From positions 1 to 57,680 of the forward strand of contig JAHFQJ010000012.1 in NCBI GenBank assembly GCA_023266335.1: 57,680 nt of DNA. The letters are read 5' to 3'. How positions within the stretch are numbered: position 1 is the first letter of the stretch; each line of letters begins with the position of its first letter. Below, in pieces: positions 1 through 8,546 of the stretch. This DNA is from Burkholderiaceae bacterium. GTDB lineage: Bacteria > Pseudomonadota > Gammaproteobacteria > Burkholderiales > Burkholderiaceae. A program made the translations under genes and the position numbers. Below the pieces are notes generated by a model, which was not told the origin of the DNA, searched no databases, and saw only the letters and a list, made by a program, of their open reading frames with translations.

Positions 1-2
1 TA

Positions 3-113
3 TCCCGTTCAGAAGAGATGGTAGAATTAAGTATGAGATTATGGGTTCATGTTAATAAGCCTGAAGAATTTGCTAAATATCAGATAATCTTTAAGTCAGC
101 TATCTTGGTTTAA
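3..113 (+). pseudogene. C-terminal fragment of a small immunity-type protein, cut by the window edge
   Basis: An open frame enters from the left edge and ends at the TAA at 111-113, giving 36 residues that begin SRSEEMVELSMRLWVH. No start is visible, so this may be the tail of an intact gene upstream. The soluble, mixed-charge composition and its place ahead of several immunity-like genes suggest it belongs to a toxin-immunity cluster. I do not recognise the family. Confidence 0.3.
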
Positions 114-118
114 CACTC

Positions 119-509
119 TCGATAATTTAAGTTATCAAAATAAAATTAGAAAAGCAAATAGTCCATTAGAGGCTAAAAGGCAATTTATTTGATATTATTT
201 ATAATATTTCAAAATCTATTTTAGATATAAAAGGATCTTTAATAACCAATGGTTTTGATATAAATTTAAGCGTTTCTAAAGATATTCCATATATAATAGA
301 AGAAATGGCTCAAATTAAATATTTTTTTTAACTAACTTTAAATACGATCTAGTCTTAAATGAAATAGAAAATAAACTTTGTATTTTATCATGTAAAGAAA
401 TGAATTATGCCCAGATACAAAGAAAACAATCCAAGAAGCCATAGATTTAGGTAAAAAACATTTAAATCTTTATGATGAAATTATGCAAAAATATGGGGGT
501 ACAGGGTGA
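119..509 (+). pseudogene. Frameshifted small immunity-type gene
   Basis: Reading frames interrupted by stops and at least two frame changes (near 190-200 and 330-410) can be joined into one conserved-looking protein. The pieces include DNLSYQNKIRKANSPLEAKR, then SILDIKGSLITNGFDINLSV, then YDLVLNEIENKL, and finally TIQEAIDLGKKHLNLYDEIM, ending at the TGA at 507-509. The end of this reading overlaps the GTG start of the next gene by four bases (GTGA). That suggests the two were once translationally coupled partners. Family unknown; the decay is directly visible. Confidence 0.45.
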
Positions 510-964
510 TAGTAAAAAAAACAATATCATTTTATATAGAAGATTTTTTAGGTAAATACTACAATAAAAATCTATTAGAAACGGCTAATTTAGATATTGA
601 TCAAAATTATTCAAATTCAAATTTAGTAAATAGAATTAATAAAATTATCCAAAAAAGTATCATTGATTTGACTACGGAAGACATTGCAGTTCTCTTAAGG
701 CAAAAAATAGGAGGTTCTTTTTTATTGGCAATTGCACTTATGATAATTGTAGAAGAGCCGTTTATCAAAGCTGAGAATTATGCTGTAGACTTATTAAACT
801 ATTGTTTAGAATATTCTTGGAGTGAATGGCTGGAAATAGAAGTTTATAACATTGATCCATATGACACAATAGCTTCTATTGAATTTGCAGTTATTGGAAT
901 AGAGAAAAAAATAGATGAATATAAATATAAATATAAATTAATAGGAGCACAGGCAGGAATTTAA
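506..964 (+). CDS. CdiI-like contact-dependent growth inhibition immunity protein
   Basis: This 152-residue soluble protein matches my recollection of the CdiI_2-type immunity family. The characteristic core is a Leu-Thr-x-Glu-Asp-Ile motif followed by a Gly-containing helix: LTTEDIAVLLRQKIGGSFLL at about residues 55-75, then a hydrophobic stretch and a conserved-looking NYAVDLLNYCLEYSW at about 90-105. Such proteins sit in the cytoplasm and bind the toxic C-terminus of a CdiA-type exoprotein to protect the cell. The start is GTG at 506, overlapping the stop of the upstream decayed gene. No toxin gene is visible in the window, so this may be an orphan immunity gene, or the toxin may lie to the left. 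Confidence 0.6.
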   Translation: MIVKKTISFYIEDFLGKYYNKNLLETANLDIDQNYSNSNLVNRINKIIQKSIIDLTTEDIAVLLRQKIGGSFLLAIALMIIVEEPFIKAENYAVDLLNYCLEYSWSEWLEIEVYNIDPYDTIASIEFAVIGIEKKIDEYKYKYKLIGAQAGI

Positions 965-1164
965 ACTAATATTAGAGCATATTTATAATCTTTTAAAGAT
1001 AAATAATGTATTTAGTTTAATGCTATGTCAAAAAGCAAAGTTCAATGTACAGTCAGCAATAAATCTAGCGTAAATTAATTAAAAATCGCATGAAACGGTA
1101 ATTTACGTGATTAAGGAATTGAAATATAAATACTGCAGAGATTTTACATAGAAGGAATAACACA

Positions 1165-1437
1165 ATGTTTTTTGAATAGCTTAAATTTGAAGAATTAAAA
1201 GTAGATTTTTCAAATAAAATAAATTTAGAACTAAAGAAACTAGAATGGAATGAAGCAGGAACAAAAATAGCTTGGTATTCAAAAAAAGGAATATGCGGCA
1301 TTAATTTTGGAAAAGGCGTAGAGCTGGGATATTTATCCAAAAATATAATTAATTCTTTTTCTGCTTTATTAAATGAATTTGTGATTATTATTTATGCTTA
1401 CAATAAAAACAGCTTTTTAGTAAAAACAAGATATTAG
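1165..1437 (+). pseudogene. Small gene with an early in-frame TAG stop
   Basis: An ATG at 1165 is followed after four codons (MFFE) by TAG at 1177-1179. Beyond it the same frame stays open to the TAG at 1435-1437 and encodes a plausible soluble protein, including LKKLEWNEAGTKIAWYSKKG and GINFGKGVELGYLSKN. A purine-rich GAAGGAAT lies about 7 bases before the ATG. The gene is most simply a recently inactivated member of the immunity cluster. Read-through or a later start cannot be excluded. No family recognised. Confidence 0.4.
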
Positions 1438-1476
1438 AAATGCAAGGCATTTAGCTAAACAGCAAGGATTATGTAA

Positions 1477-1656
1477 ATGAATAAAATGCTTTCAGCTGAA
1501 ATTTTACAAAATTGGTACTGTTCGCAATGTAATGACATCTGGGGAAAAGATGAAATATACCAGAGCAAGACTGTGGAAACTTTGAATATTAATGGAAATA
1601 TAGTTTCTAATGAATCTGTAGAAGCACATTTACCATTAAATTATTTAAGGAAATAA
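1477..1656 (+). CDS. Small CxxC protein of the immunity-like cluster
   Basis: A 59-residue open frame from ATG 1477 to TAA 1656. It contains WYCSQCNDIW near the N-terminus, so a single Cys-x-x-Cys pair that might bind metal. It sits 6 bases upstream of the next ORF and in the same direction, so the two are probably co-transcribed. It could also be the C-terminal remnant of a longer gene, because the preceding region is decayed. Function unknown. Confidence 0.4.
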   Translation: MNKMLSAEILQNWYCSQCNDIWGKDEIYQSKTVETLNINGNIVSNESVEAHLPLNYLRK

Positions 1657-1662
1657 TATATA

Positions 1663-1935
1663 ATGAATGAATTTTTTGATTTACATGATAATATTTTTAT
1701 AAAAATGGATATAAATTGGTCTGATGGTGATGCAACATTATATTTTTCTAATAATAAAATAATAATATGCAAGAATACCATAAAAATTGATTTCTCAAGG
1801 AAAATGGAATGGGGGAAAAGTATTTGCGTTAATATGTATGAATTAAAAAAAATAGATATGTATCAGAATTTATCCATAGAAATACAGTCTGGGGATATTA
1901 TTAGTATAACAGCAGAGAAAATTATATTTTCTTGA
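1663..1935 (+). CDS. Small protein of the immunity-like cluster
   Basis: A 90-residue acidic/aromatic beta-rich protein (INWSDGDATLYFSNNKI; MEWGKSICVNMYEL; LSIEIQSGDIISITA). The pattern W-x-D-G-x-A-T-L-x-F, then R-K-x-x-W-G-x-S, then I-E-x-Q-S-G-D is one I associate with short proteins in polymorphic-toxin immunity loci, but I cannot give a family accession. It starts 6 bp after the CxxC ORF. Likely cytoplasmic, with no signal peptide. Confidence 0.5.
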   Translation: MNEFFDLHDNIFIKMDINWSDGDATLYFSNNKIIICKNTIKIDFSRKMEWGKSICVNMYELKKIDMYQNLSIEIQSGDIISITAEKIIFS

Positions 1936-2066
1936 CATTACTCATATTTAAGCTATCATAATTATTTATGAATATAAAAATGAATTTATTTATGATAAAG
2001 CTTTTGAGGTTATAGCTATTTGTACTAATTACTTTAATCCAAATTTATGTGTTCGGAATTCTATAG

Positions 2067-2453
2067 ATGAGTAATAAGCAAAAAACTTTTCAAAAATTAT
2101 TTGAATTATGCCAAGAAAAAAAATCAAAAGATGAAGCTTTTGAATATTTCATGCATGAATTATTGAATTGGTCATCAGATACAGAGGAAAATTTAAGTTT
2201 AAAAAATAATATCACATACGGCAAATTATATGACAATCCATATACAAAAAATTTTGGTGAAAATCCTAAAAATGGATTTGGATTTGCCGTAAATGGAAAT
2301 AAACATTTCCCAATAGCAACATTTATGAATGATTTGGAAGGAATTCCAATTCCTAAAAATATTAAAGAGTTCTATCCGGAATTAAAACAGTCTGAATTTG
2401 ATTCAATTTTAAGATTAACCACATTAATTTTTTTACTCTTTGAAAATGAATAA
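2067..2453 (+). CDS. Hypothetical protein, immunity-cluster neighbour
   Basis: A 128-residue soluble protein with a charged helical N-terminus (QKLFELCQEKKSKDEAFEYF) and a middle segment rich in Asn, Gly and aromatic residues (NPKNGFGFAVNGNKHFPIAT). No signal peptide or membrane segment. It begins at ATG 2067 just after about 130 bp of decayed sequence. Size, direction and position fit an immunity-type gene, but I do not recognise the family. Confidence 0.45.
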   Translation: MSNKQKTFQKLFELCQEKKSKDEAFEYFMHELLNWSSDTEENLSLKNNITYGKLYDNPYTKNFGENPKNGFGFAVNGNKHFPIATFMNDLEGIPIPKNIKEFYPELKQSEFDSILRLTTLIFLLFENE

Positions 2454-2553
2454 TAATATTTAAGTTTCTGTTCCGCATATCCAGCAGTTGGAGCTGACCT
2501 AAATCATATGGCTCATATCTATCCGAGTCTTGGGTTAACTAGCTTTTCTTTAG

Positions 2554-2903
2554 TTAATTGATAATTAGCTGGTCAATATATTTTTTAGTTCTGTAAATAG
2601 AATTAATAATTGGCATCATATTTTCAAATTTACCATGCGCCTTAATACTATATTTAGCACACCAAAAATTTGTGCTTTTTCTATATCAGAGTTAGCCCCT
2701 TGTAACTTCATGAAATCATAAATATTAGCTATATATTTCATATTTATTGATTGGGGCAATATTTTATTATCTGCACAATCATTTGCATTGCTATAAAACA
2801 TTGGTTTAGCTTTATTGGAAACACTACTAGCCGTAATATTGCCATTCTTGCCTTTGCCCTTTGGCAGTTGTTGTGTTTTAGGTGCATGTTTTTTTTGTGC
2901 AGA
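2554..2903 (-). pseudogene. Frameshifted remnant of an unknown gene
   Basis: On the minus strand an open frame without a usual start begins near 2903 (HKKHAPKTQQLPKGKGKNGN) and runs through NDCADNKILPQSINMKYIAN. After about 2665 the sense moves to another frame: WCAKYSIKAHGKFENMMPII, then NSIYRTKKYIDQLIIN, ending at the stop complementary to 2554-2556. Joined, this would be about 115 residues. The family is unknown. The two-frame continuity is the evidence for a frameshift. Confidence 0.3.
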
Positions 2904-3203
2904 ATTTATAGCATATTTTTAATTAAAATAAAATTGTTAAAAATGTAAGTATAAATTTAAATATAATAAACTCATGTGCGAATTGTAATAAATATTAATC
3001 TGATATGCAATCGTAGAACTCTATAAAAATTTCCATTATTATGTATAATTATGTTAAACGTTGCATATTTTTTTATTGTAATTGGTTATTTTGAATAATT
3101 TCAACTTATTTCTGGTCAGGGGTTTTTATCCAAATTCAATTTACAAAAGAGTTTTACTTGTTAACTTTAATACTTAATATATTTCTGAAAAAGAAGGATT
3201 ACA
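2904..3203. other. Gene-free stretch
   Basis: Very AT-rich sequence between the decayed minus-strand frame and the small ORF at 3204. I see no convincing coding region, terminator or repeat in it. Confidence 0.3.
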
Positions 3204-3491
3204 ATGATATATTTAACAAATTTGAAAGTTTGTGTGATTGCGTTAGCTAGGGAGCATGATCGTGATGTAATTTTTAATAGCGAGTGTTCAGATAACTTAA
3301 CCGAGAGGAGTATCTCAAACCCATCAGAGGTTAGCTACAATATATGTTCTCATCATCAAGATAATAAGGTTTTATACAGACATCTTAATGAAGATAAATA
3401 TCCAAGCCTAGAAATGGCGGCAATAGGAGTTGCTTTAACGAAAGGCACTTATGATGAACGTATTGCAACTATTGCATGTAGAGACGACTAA
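3204..3491 (+). CDS. Hypothetical protein
   Basis: A 95-residue ORF preceded by GAAGGATT about 5 bases before ATG 3204, an acceptable ribosome binding site. The product has four cysteines (C10, C28, C48, C91) and no membrane segment. Its composition (SECSDNLTERSISNPSEVSY) differs from its neighbours. It stands alone between a decayed zone and the sensor kinase. No family recognised; a chance ORF is possible. Confidence 0.35.
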   Translation: MIYLTNLKVCVIALAREHDRDVIFNSECSDNLTERSISNPSEVSYNICSHHQDNKVLYRHLNEDKYPSLEMAAIGVALTKGTYDERIATIACRDD

Positions 3492-3671
3492 AATAAGTAA
3501 ATCAAAAATGTAGTAAATATGGTTACCAGCTTATTTTATACCTTGCTATTTCTTTTATTTATGACTTAGATTATTTATAATCATAAACTACTTGCTCAAC
3601 CATAAAAACATCAGAAAAATAATATGCTAAACTGATAAATATAATTGTATAAAATAAAATGCAGGGTAAAC

Positions 3672-6131
3672 ATGCAGCAATGGCTTTATCACATTATCAG
3701 AAAGTATATTTCTCCATTTTGGATTAGACAAGATATTTTAAAATATCTATTTTTAATTCCATTAATCGGCATTAGCTTTTTCATTTTTACGGTAATATTA
3801 ATACTTTATACATTACAGAATATTGATAAAAAAAATCAAGAGGCTTTACTATATCGTGATTTACCGTGGCTTAATCATAAAATTTTAACTCATGCGCAAA
3901 ATAATGAGCAGCATATTAAAAATATTATTCAAAATGTAAAGCCGTTTTTTTATGATAAAGCAGCTTTTCAAGAATTAACTCAACAATTTTTAAAAAGTCA
4001 TAATGAAGTAATTGGCGTATATAAACTTAATCACAAATATCAGGTTGATTGGTCTTTGCCGGCAACTAGTCTAGATATTGATGATATGTTTAATAATTAT
4101 AATGATAAGCCTGTAAGTGAAATTATCAATGCTGCAGATGAAAGCTATAAAACCCAGCAAATAAGATATTTTACTGTACGTAATTCTTTTAAAAGAAATT
4201 ATATTATAATGCAGATACCGCTAACGCAAGGCAGTGATTGGGTGGGCAGTATTAGTGTAATTTACTCGCCGGAAAAACTCATGAATATGTTTACGAGCTA
4301 TGATTTGATAAAAAATTATCATATATCATTAATCGACAATTCAAACAATTCTGTCTGGTTTTCAACCAATAAAAAAGCTAATGAATTTGAGGCAAACAGT
4401 CATTTAGTTCCGTTCTCTATTTTACCAAATAAACTCAGCTTAAAAGGCACACGTTATTTATTCCAGTCTAATTTTTTTAATAATAGTTTAGTTTGGATTA
4501 TTATTATTCTATCATTTTTTATTATTTGGAGTTTATATTTATTATGGCGTTATATGTACCGTAACATTGAAAATCAAAGATTACTGCTTGCAGAAAGTGC
4601 TTTCCGTAAAAGTATGGGAGATTCAATTTTAGTAGGTATGCGCGCTATTAATATGCAGGGGCGTATTAGTTATGTTAATCCTGCTTTTTGCAGAATGACC
4701 GGATTTAGTGAGATTGAATTATTAGAAACATCTTCTCCGTTTCCATATTGGCCGCAGAGTGATTATAAAGAACTCTATCATACCTTTCTAAATCTGCTTG
4801 AAGGTAAAACTCCGGACGAAGGAGTAGAAATTCGCTTGCAAAGAAAAGACGGCAGCATATTTTATGTTAGAATGCATGCTTCGCCATTGATGGATGGAAA
4901 TGGAACACAGCTCGGCTGGTTAAATTCTATCATTGATGTAACCGATTCAAAACGGGCAAGAGAAGAGCTGGCCTCTGCACACCGGCGTTTTATGACAGTA
5001 GTTGAAAGTTTAGAAGTTGCAGTATCTGTAATTATGCTTGAAAATGGCGATTTTTTATTTTATAACCGCTATTATTCACAATTATTCGGCAGTACAAATG
5101 AAGCTCATTTATTTTTAGCTAAATCTCCTAAAACGCATAAATCTCAATTAACTGCGATTGATTGGATGCAGAATATTATGCCGAAATTAGATTATGATTA
5201 TAGTTATGAAGAAATACATTATCCGTTGAATAATAAATGGTTTAATATCCGCACTTACCCCATACAATGGGTAGATGGACGGATTGCTCAAATGATGATT
5301 TGTTTAGATATTACACCTATTAAAACTGCTCAAGAACAAGCAAAAATCAATGAAGAAAAATGGCATTTTGCTAATCGGGTGAGTAATATGGGGGAAATGG
5401 CATCTTCTCTTGCTCATGAACTTAATCAGCCTTTAACGGCAATCAGCAATTACTGTAACGGCATTATTGACCGTTTAAAACAAGAAAATATTAACTTACC
5501 GCATAATATTTTGAATGCATTGGATAAAACATCAAATCAAGCCGTAAAAGCTGGAGGAATTATAAAACGCCTGCGTGGTTTTGTCAGTAAAAGCCAGCCT
5601 AAAAAACAATTTGAAGATATTTCAAACATTGCTAAAGAAGCTATTGCTCTCATTGGTTTTACCATTCAGCAAAGTAATATTAAGGTTAAATTAGATGTAC
5701 AGCCTAATTTGCCGCATATTTTAGCAGATAGAATTTTAATAGAACAAGTACTGGTAAACTTATTGAAAAATGCTATTGAAGCTAATTTAAGTGTAGTGCA
5801 AGGCTCAAATAGTCAAAAATCAAATGTGATTTTGAAAATTTATACTGCGTACAAAGAATTACCTGAAGAAGTATATGACAATGCGTATGAAAATAAATCT
5901 GTAATGGTAGTTGATGTAATTGATGAAGGTTCAGGAATTGCTCAAGAAGTAAAAGATAAAATATTTGATGCATTCTTTACCACAAAAAATCAAGGCATGG
6001 GTATGGGTTTAAATATTTGCCGCTCAATTATAGAAAATCATCAAGGTAGTTTAAATGTGGAAAATAATCTACACAAAGGATGTACTTTTACAATTATATT
6101 ACCCTTATTATCAAATATAGATATAGAATAA
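3672..6131 (+). CDS. DctS/FixL-family membrane sensor histidine kinase with PAS domains
   Basis: The product (819 residues) has a membrane segment near the N-terminus, an extracytoplasmic sensor region, and a second membrane segment at about residues 275-295. Two PAS-type domains follow (AFCRMTGFSEIELLE in the first). The kinase core has phosphoacceptor His582 in LAHELNQPLTAISN and a HATPase with DEGSGI and GMGMGLNICRSI. The TTG at 3645 would extend the frame by nine residues. I chose ATG 3672 because AGGGT sits 6 bases before it. Kinases of this type in betaproteobacteria often sense dicarboxylates or redox state, but no transporter lies nearby, so the ligand is unknown. It pairs with the regulator 26 bp downstream. 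Confidence 0.85.
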   Translation: MQQWLYHIIRKYISPFWIRQDILKYLFLIPLIGISFFIFTVILILYTLQNIDKKNQEALLYRDLPWLNHKILTHAQNNEQHIKNIIQNVKPFFYDKAAFQELTQQFLKSHNEVIGVYKLNHKYQVDWSLPATSLDIDDMFNNYNDKPVSEIINAADESYKTQQIRYFTVRNSFKRNYIIMQIPLTQGSDWVGSISVIYSPEKLMNMFTSYDLIKNYHISLIDNSNNSVWFSTNKKANEFEANSHLVPFSILPNKLSLKGTRYLFQSNFFNNSLVWIIIILSFFIIWSLYLLWRYMYRNIENQRLLLAESAFRKSMGDSILVGMRAINMQGRISYVNPAFCRMTGFSEIELLETSSPFPYWPQSDYKELYHTFLNLLEGKTPDEGVEIRLQRKDGSIFYVRMHASPLMDGNGTQLGWLNSIIDVTDSKRAREELASAHRRFMTVVESLEVAVSVIMLENGDFLFYNRYYSQLFGSTNEAHLFLAKSPKTHKSQLTAIDWMQNIMPKLDYDYSYEEIHYPLNNKWFNIRTYPIQWVDGRIAQMMICLDITPIKTAQEQAKINEEKWHFANRVSNMGEMASSLAHELNQPLTAISNYCNGIIDRLKQENINLPHNILNALDKTSNQAVKAGGIIKRLRGFVSKSQPKKQFEDISNIAKEAIALIGFTIQQSNIKVKLDVQPNLPHILADRILIEQVLVNLLKNAIEANLSVVQGSNSQKSNVILKIYTAYKELPEEVYDNAYENKSVMVVDVIDEGSGIAQEVKDKIFDAFFTTKNQGMGMGLNICRSIIENHQGSLNVENNLHKGCTFTIILPLLSNIDIE

Positions 6132-6157
6132 ATATAGTACACAATTACAAATAAATT

Positions 6158-6745
6158 ATGAATACTATCATATATATAATTGATGATGATGATGCAATCT
6201 GTGATTCTTTACAGTGGCTTCTTGAAGGCTGGGGACATACCGTAAAAGCCTGCTCGTCTATTCAATCATTTTTCTCAAATTATGAAGATAAATATCCGAG
6301 TGCATTATTATTAGATGTGCGGCTGAATGGCGAGATAGGAACAGATTTACAAGACATTCTTATTGAGAAAAAATATAAAATTCCAATCGCATTTATTACT
6401 GGTCATGGTGATGTGCCGATGGCGGTATCTGCACTAAAAAAAGGTGCAGTAGACTTTATCCAAAAGCCCTTTGAAAATGAAACTATCAAAGCAGTAGTTG
6501 ATAAGCTGGTTGAAAAGGCTCCGGATTATTATAAAAAACAGCAAGACAGGAAAATGCTGGCCAATTTAACTGAACGGGAAAGGCAAGTATTAGAAGGTAT
6601 TGTAAAAGGTCTGCTGAATAAACAAATTGCCGGCAATTTAAATATCTCGATTAAAACTGTAGAAGCTCATCGGGCAAATATTATGAATAAATTAAAAGTT
6701 AATGGGGTAGCTGATTTAGTTAAGTTTGTGATGCATAATGATTAG
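6158..6745 (+). CDS. FixJ/DctR-type response regulator
   Basis: The 195-residue protein has an N-terminal receiver domain with the acidic cluster IDDDDA and phosphoacceptor Asp53 in LLLDVRLNG. It continues with the conserved TGHGD and the Lys of IQKPF. The C-terminal LuxR-type helix-turn-helix (LTERERQVLEGIVKGLLNKQ; KTVEAHRANIMNKL) binds DNA. The gene follows the kinase by 26 bp in the same direction, so the two form a two-component operon. The regulated genes are not evident; the next gene is convergent. Confidence 0.9.
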   Translation: MNTIIYIIDDDDAICDSLQWLLEGWGHTVKACSSIQSFFSNYEDKYPSALLLDVRLNGEIGTDLQDILIEKKYKIPIAFITGHGDVPMAVSALKKGAVDFIQKPFENETIKAVVDKLVEKAPDYYKKQQDRKMLANLTERERQVLEGIVKGLLNKQIAGNLNISIKTVEAHRANIMNKLKVNGVADLVKFVMHND

Positions 6746-6819
6746 GAATCAAAGTATTTAATTCCAAAAAACATATCATATTTAATATTTATGTATTATC
6801 TGTATAAATGTTTTATTTT

Positions 6820-8514
6820 CTAGAAGCTTTCTATAAGTTTCTGGTCGTGGTACTGTAAAGGAATTTCAATTAAAATCGGTTTAGATTTATCACGATTTTT
6901 AATCAAAAATTCTAGTTCATGAATGTTGCTAGCCTTAACTCCTTTAATTCCATTTGCTTCAGCTAATTTTGCAAAATCTACTTGGGTAAATTTTAGAATC
7001 TCCGGATTTTTTTTATTACCTTTCTTTTGATATCTATCAATTAAATCAAAGCAGCTATTGTTTAACACCAATATTACTATGGGTAAATTATATCTAGCAA
7101 CAGTTTCTAAATCGCAGCTGCCTGAATGAAATCCGCCGTCGCCGCATAGCATGAATACTTCTTTAACTGGATACATCATTTGTGTAGAAATAGCGGCTGG
7201 CAAACCAAAACCAAATGAAGATAAAGCTGCATCAACTAAAAAAATTTGGCTACGCTTAAATTTACCAAATAATATTGCATGATGACGATAGTAGCCAACA
7301 TCATTAATTAGAGCTCCATTATCATCTAAGAGATGATTAATTACATTAACAACATCGCTAGCACCTATAAAACCATTATCTAATGCTCTATTACAAATCT
7401 GATTTTTCAAATCTTTTAACCAATTGCAGGCATTATCTATGTAATCTTTTTTCGGAATCATAATTTTTGATAATTTTTCATTAAGTAAATTTAAAATATC
7501 ACTAATATCTGCTTTTATTTTTATGTATGGATTATATAAGTTATGATATTCAGCTATTAAAGAAATATCTATAATAATTTTCTCTTTACCTCTTTCCCAT
7601 AAAGTTGGCGGTATATCATCAGCATATTGATAGCCAATATTTATAATTATATCAATATCATTCATGATTTTATCAAGGCAATTTGGTGATCCAAGTATCC
7701 CATCCATATAACAGCTGCCTGAACCTAAATTAAGCCTATGCTCATACGGTAAAATGCCATAAGCATTAGCACTACTTAACAATGGAATATTAAAATTTTC
7801 GCAAAACTTAGCAATACTATCTTGGGCATCTGCCCTAATTGCCTCATTACCAACTAAACATAAAATATTATCATATGATTTAATTGCTTCTATTGCCTGC
7901 TCTAAGCTTTGCTTAAAATCATTTGTTGCTAATAAATTTGATTTGGTTTTATTTAATTTTTGAATAATATTTTGTTGAAATTCGTCGTTTCTAGTTAAGA
8001 TATCATTATCAATAAACTCGTGATATAAATTTACAGGTATGCTCAAATGTACAGGACCTTTTGGCTCTGTCATCATTAAATCAAAAGCTTTATCCAAGAG
8101 ATTAGGTAACTCTGCTGCTGATTTTAATTCATAAGACAATTTAGTAATGCTGGAAAAAATATTTCTTTGGTCAACACATTGATGTGTTTTATTATAATTT
8201 ATAAGATTTTGCTCAACTTGTGCAGAAACTAATAACATAGGAGAAAAGCTGGCATAAGCACCTGCACATGCTGTTACCATATTAGTTGCACCAGGTCCTA
8301 AAGTACAAAATGCAACCTGTGGTTTATTGGTAATTCTTGCTGTTGCATCTGCCATTACACCTGCATTAAATTCTATACGGGCTGTAATATAATTTATATT
8401 AGTATTTTCATTAAATGCTATATCTGCATTTTCTCTACCAGGTATACCAAAAACATCAGTAATGCCTTTATTAGATAAATAATCTAATAAATATTGAGCT
8501 AAATTTATTTTCAT
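6820..8514 (-). CDS. Thiamine-diphosphate-dependent enzyme of the acetolactate synthase/decarboxylase superfamily
   Basis: A 564-residue protein with all three domains of the family. The N-terminal pyrimidine-binding domain carries the cofactor-activating Glu48 in ARIEFNAGVMADA. A central domain follows. The C-terminal pyrophosphate domain has GDGGF at 458-462 and the closing NN at 485-486, which hold Mg-ThDP. It resembles IlvB but has no small regulatory subunit beside it and diverges in active-site segments. It may therefore be a 2-oxoacid decarboxylase or carboligase rather than a valine-pathway enzyme. It starts 32 bp after the ankyrin-amidoligase gene in the same direction, so the two are probably co-transcribed. 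Substrate unknown. Confidence 0.75.
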   Translation of the reverse strand: MKINLAQYLLDYLSNKGITDVFGIPGRENADIAFNENTNINYITARIEFNAGVMADATARITNKPQVAFCTLGPGATNMVTACAGAYASFSPMLLVSAQVEQNLINYNKTHQCVDQRNIFSSITKLSYELKSAAELPNLLDKAFDLMMTEPKGPVHLSIPVNLYHEFIDNDILTRNDEFQQNIIQKLNKTKSNLLATNDFKQSLEQAIEAIKSYDNILCLVGNEAIRADAQDSIAKFCENFNIPLLSSANAYGILPYEHRLNLGSGSCYMDGILGSPNCLDKIMNDIDIIINIGYQYADDIPPTLWERGKEKIIIDISLIAEYHNLYNPYIKIKADISDILNLLNEKLSKIMIPKKDYIDNACNWLKDLKNQICNRALDNGFIGASDVVNVINHLLDDNGALINDVGYYRHHAILFGKFKRSQIFLVDAALSSFGFGLPAAISTQMMYPVKEVFMLCGDGGFHSGSCDLETVARYNLPIVILVLNNSCFDLIDRYQKKGNKKNPEILKFTQVDFAKLAEANGIKGVKASNIHELEFLIKNRDKSKPILIEIPLQYHDQKLIESF

Positions 8515-8546
8515 GTGTAAATAATATATTAATTTTATTTAGATTT

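Noticed and set aside
1065-1340. Open frame of 91 residues on the minus strand
   Set aside because: Antisense to the degraded gene at 1165-1437; no start signal and Phe/Ser-rich shadow composition.
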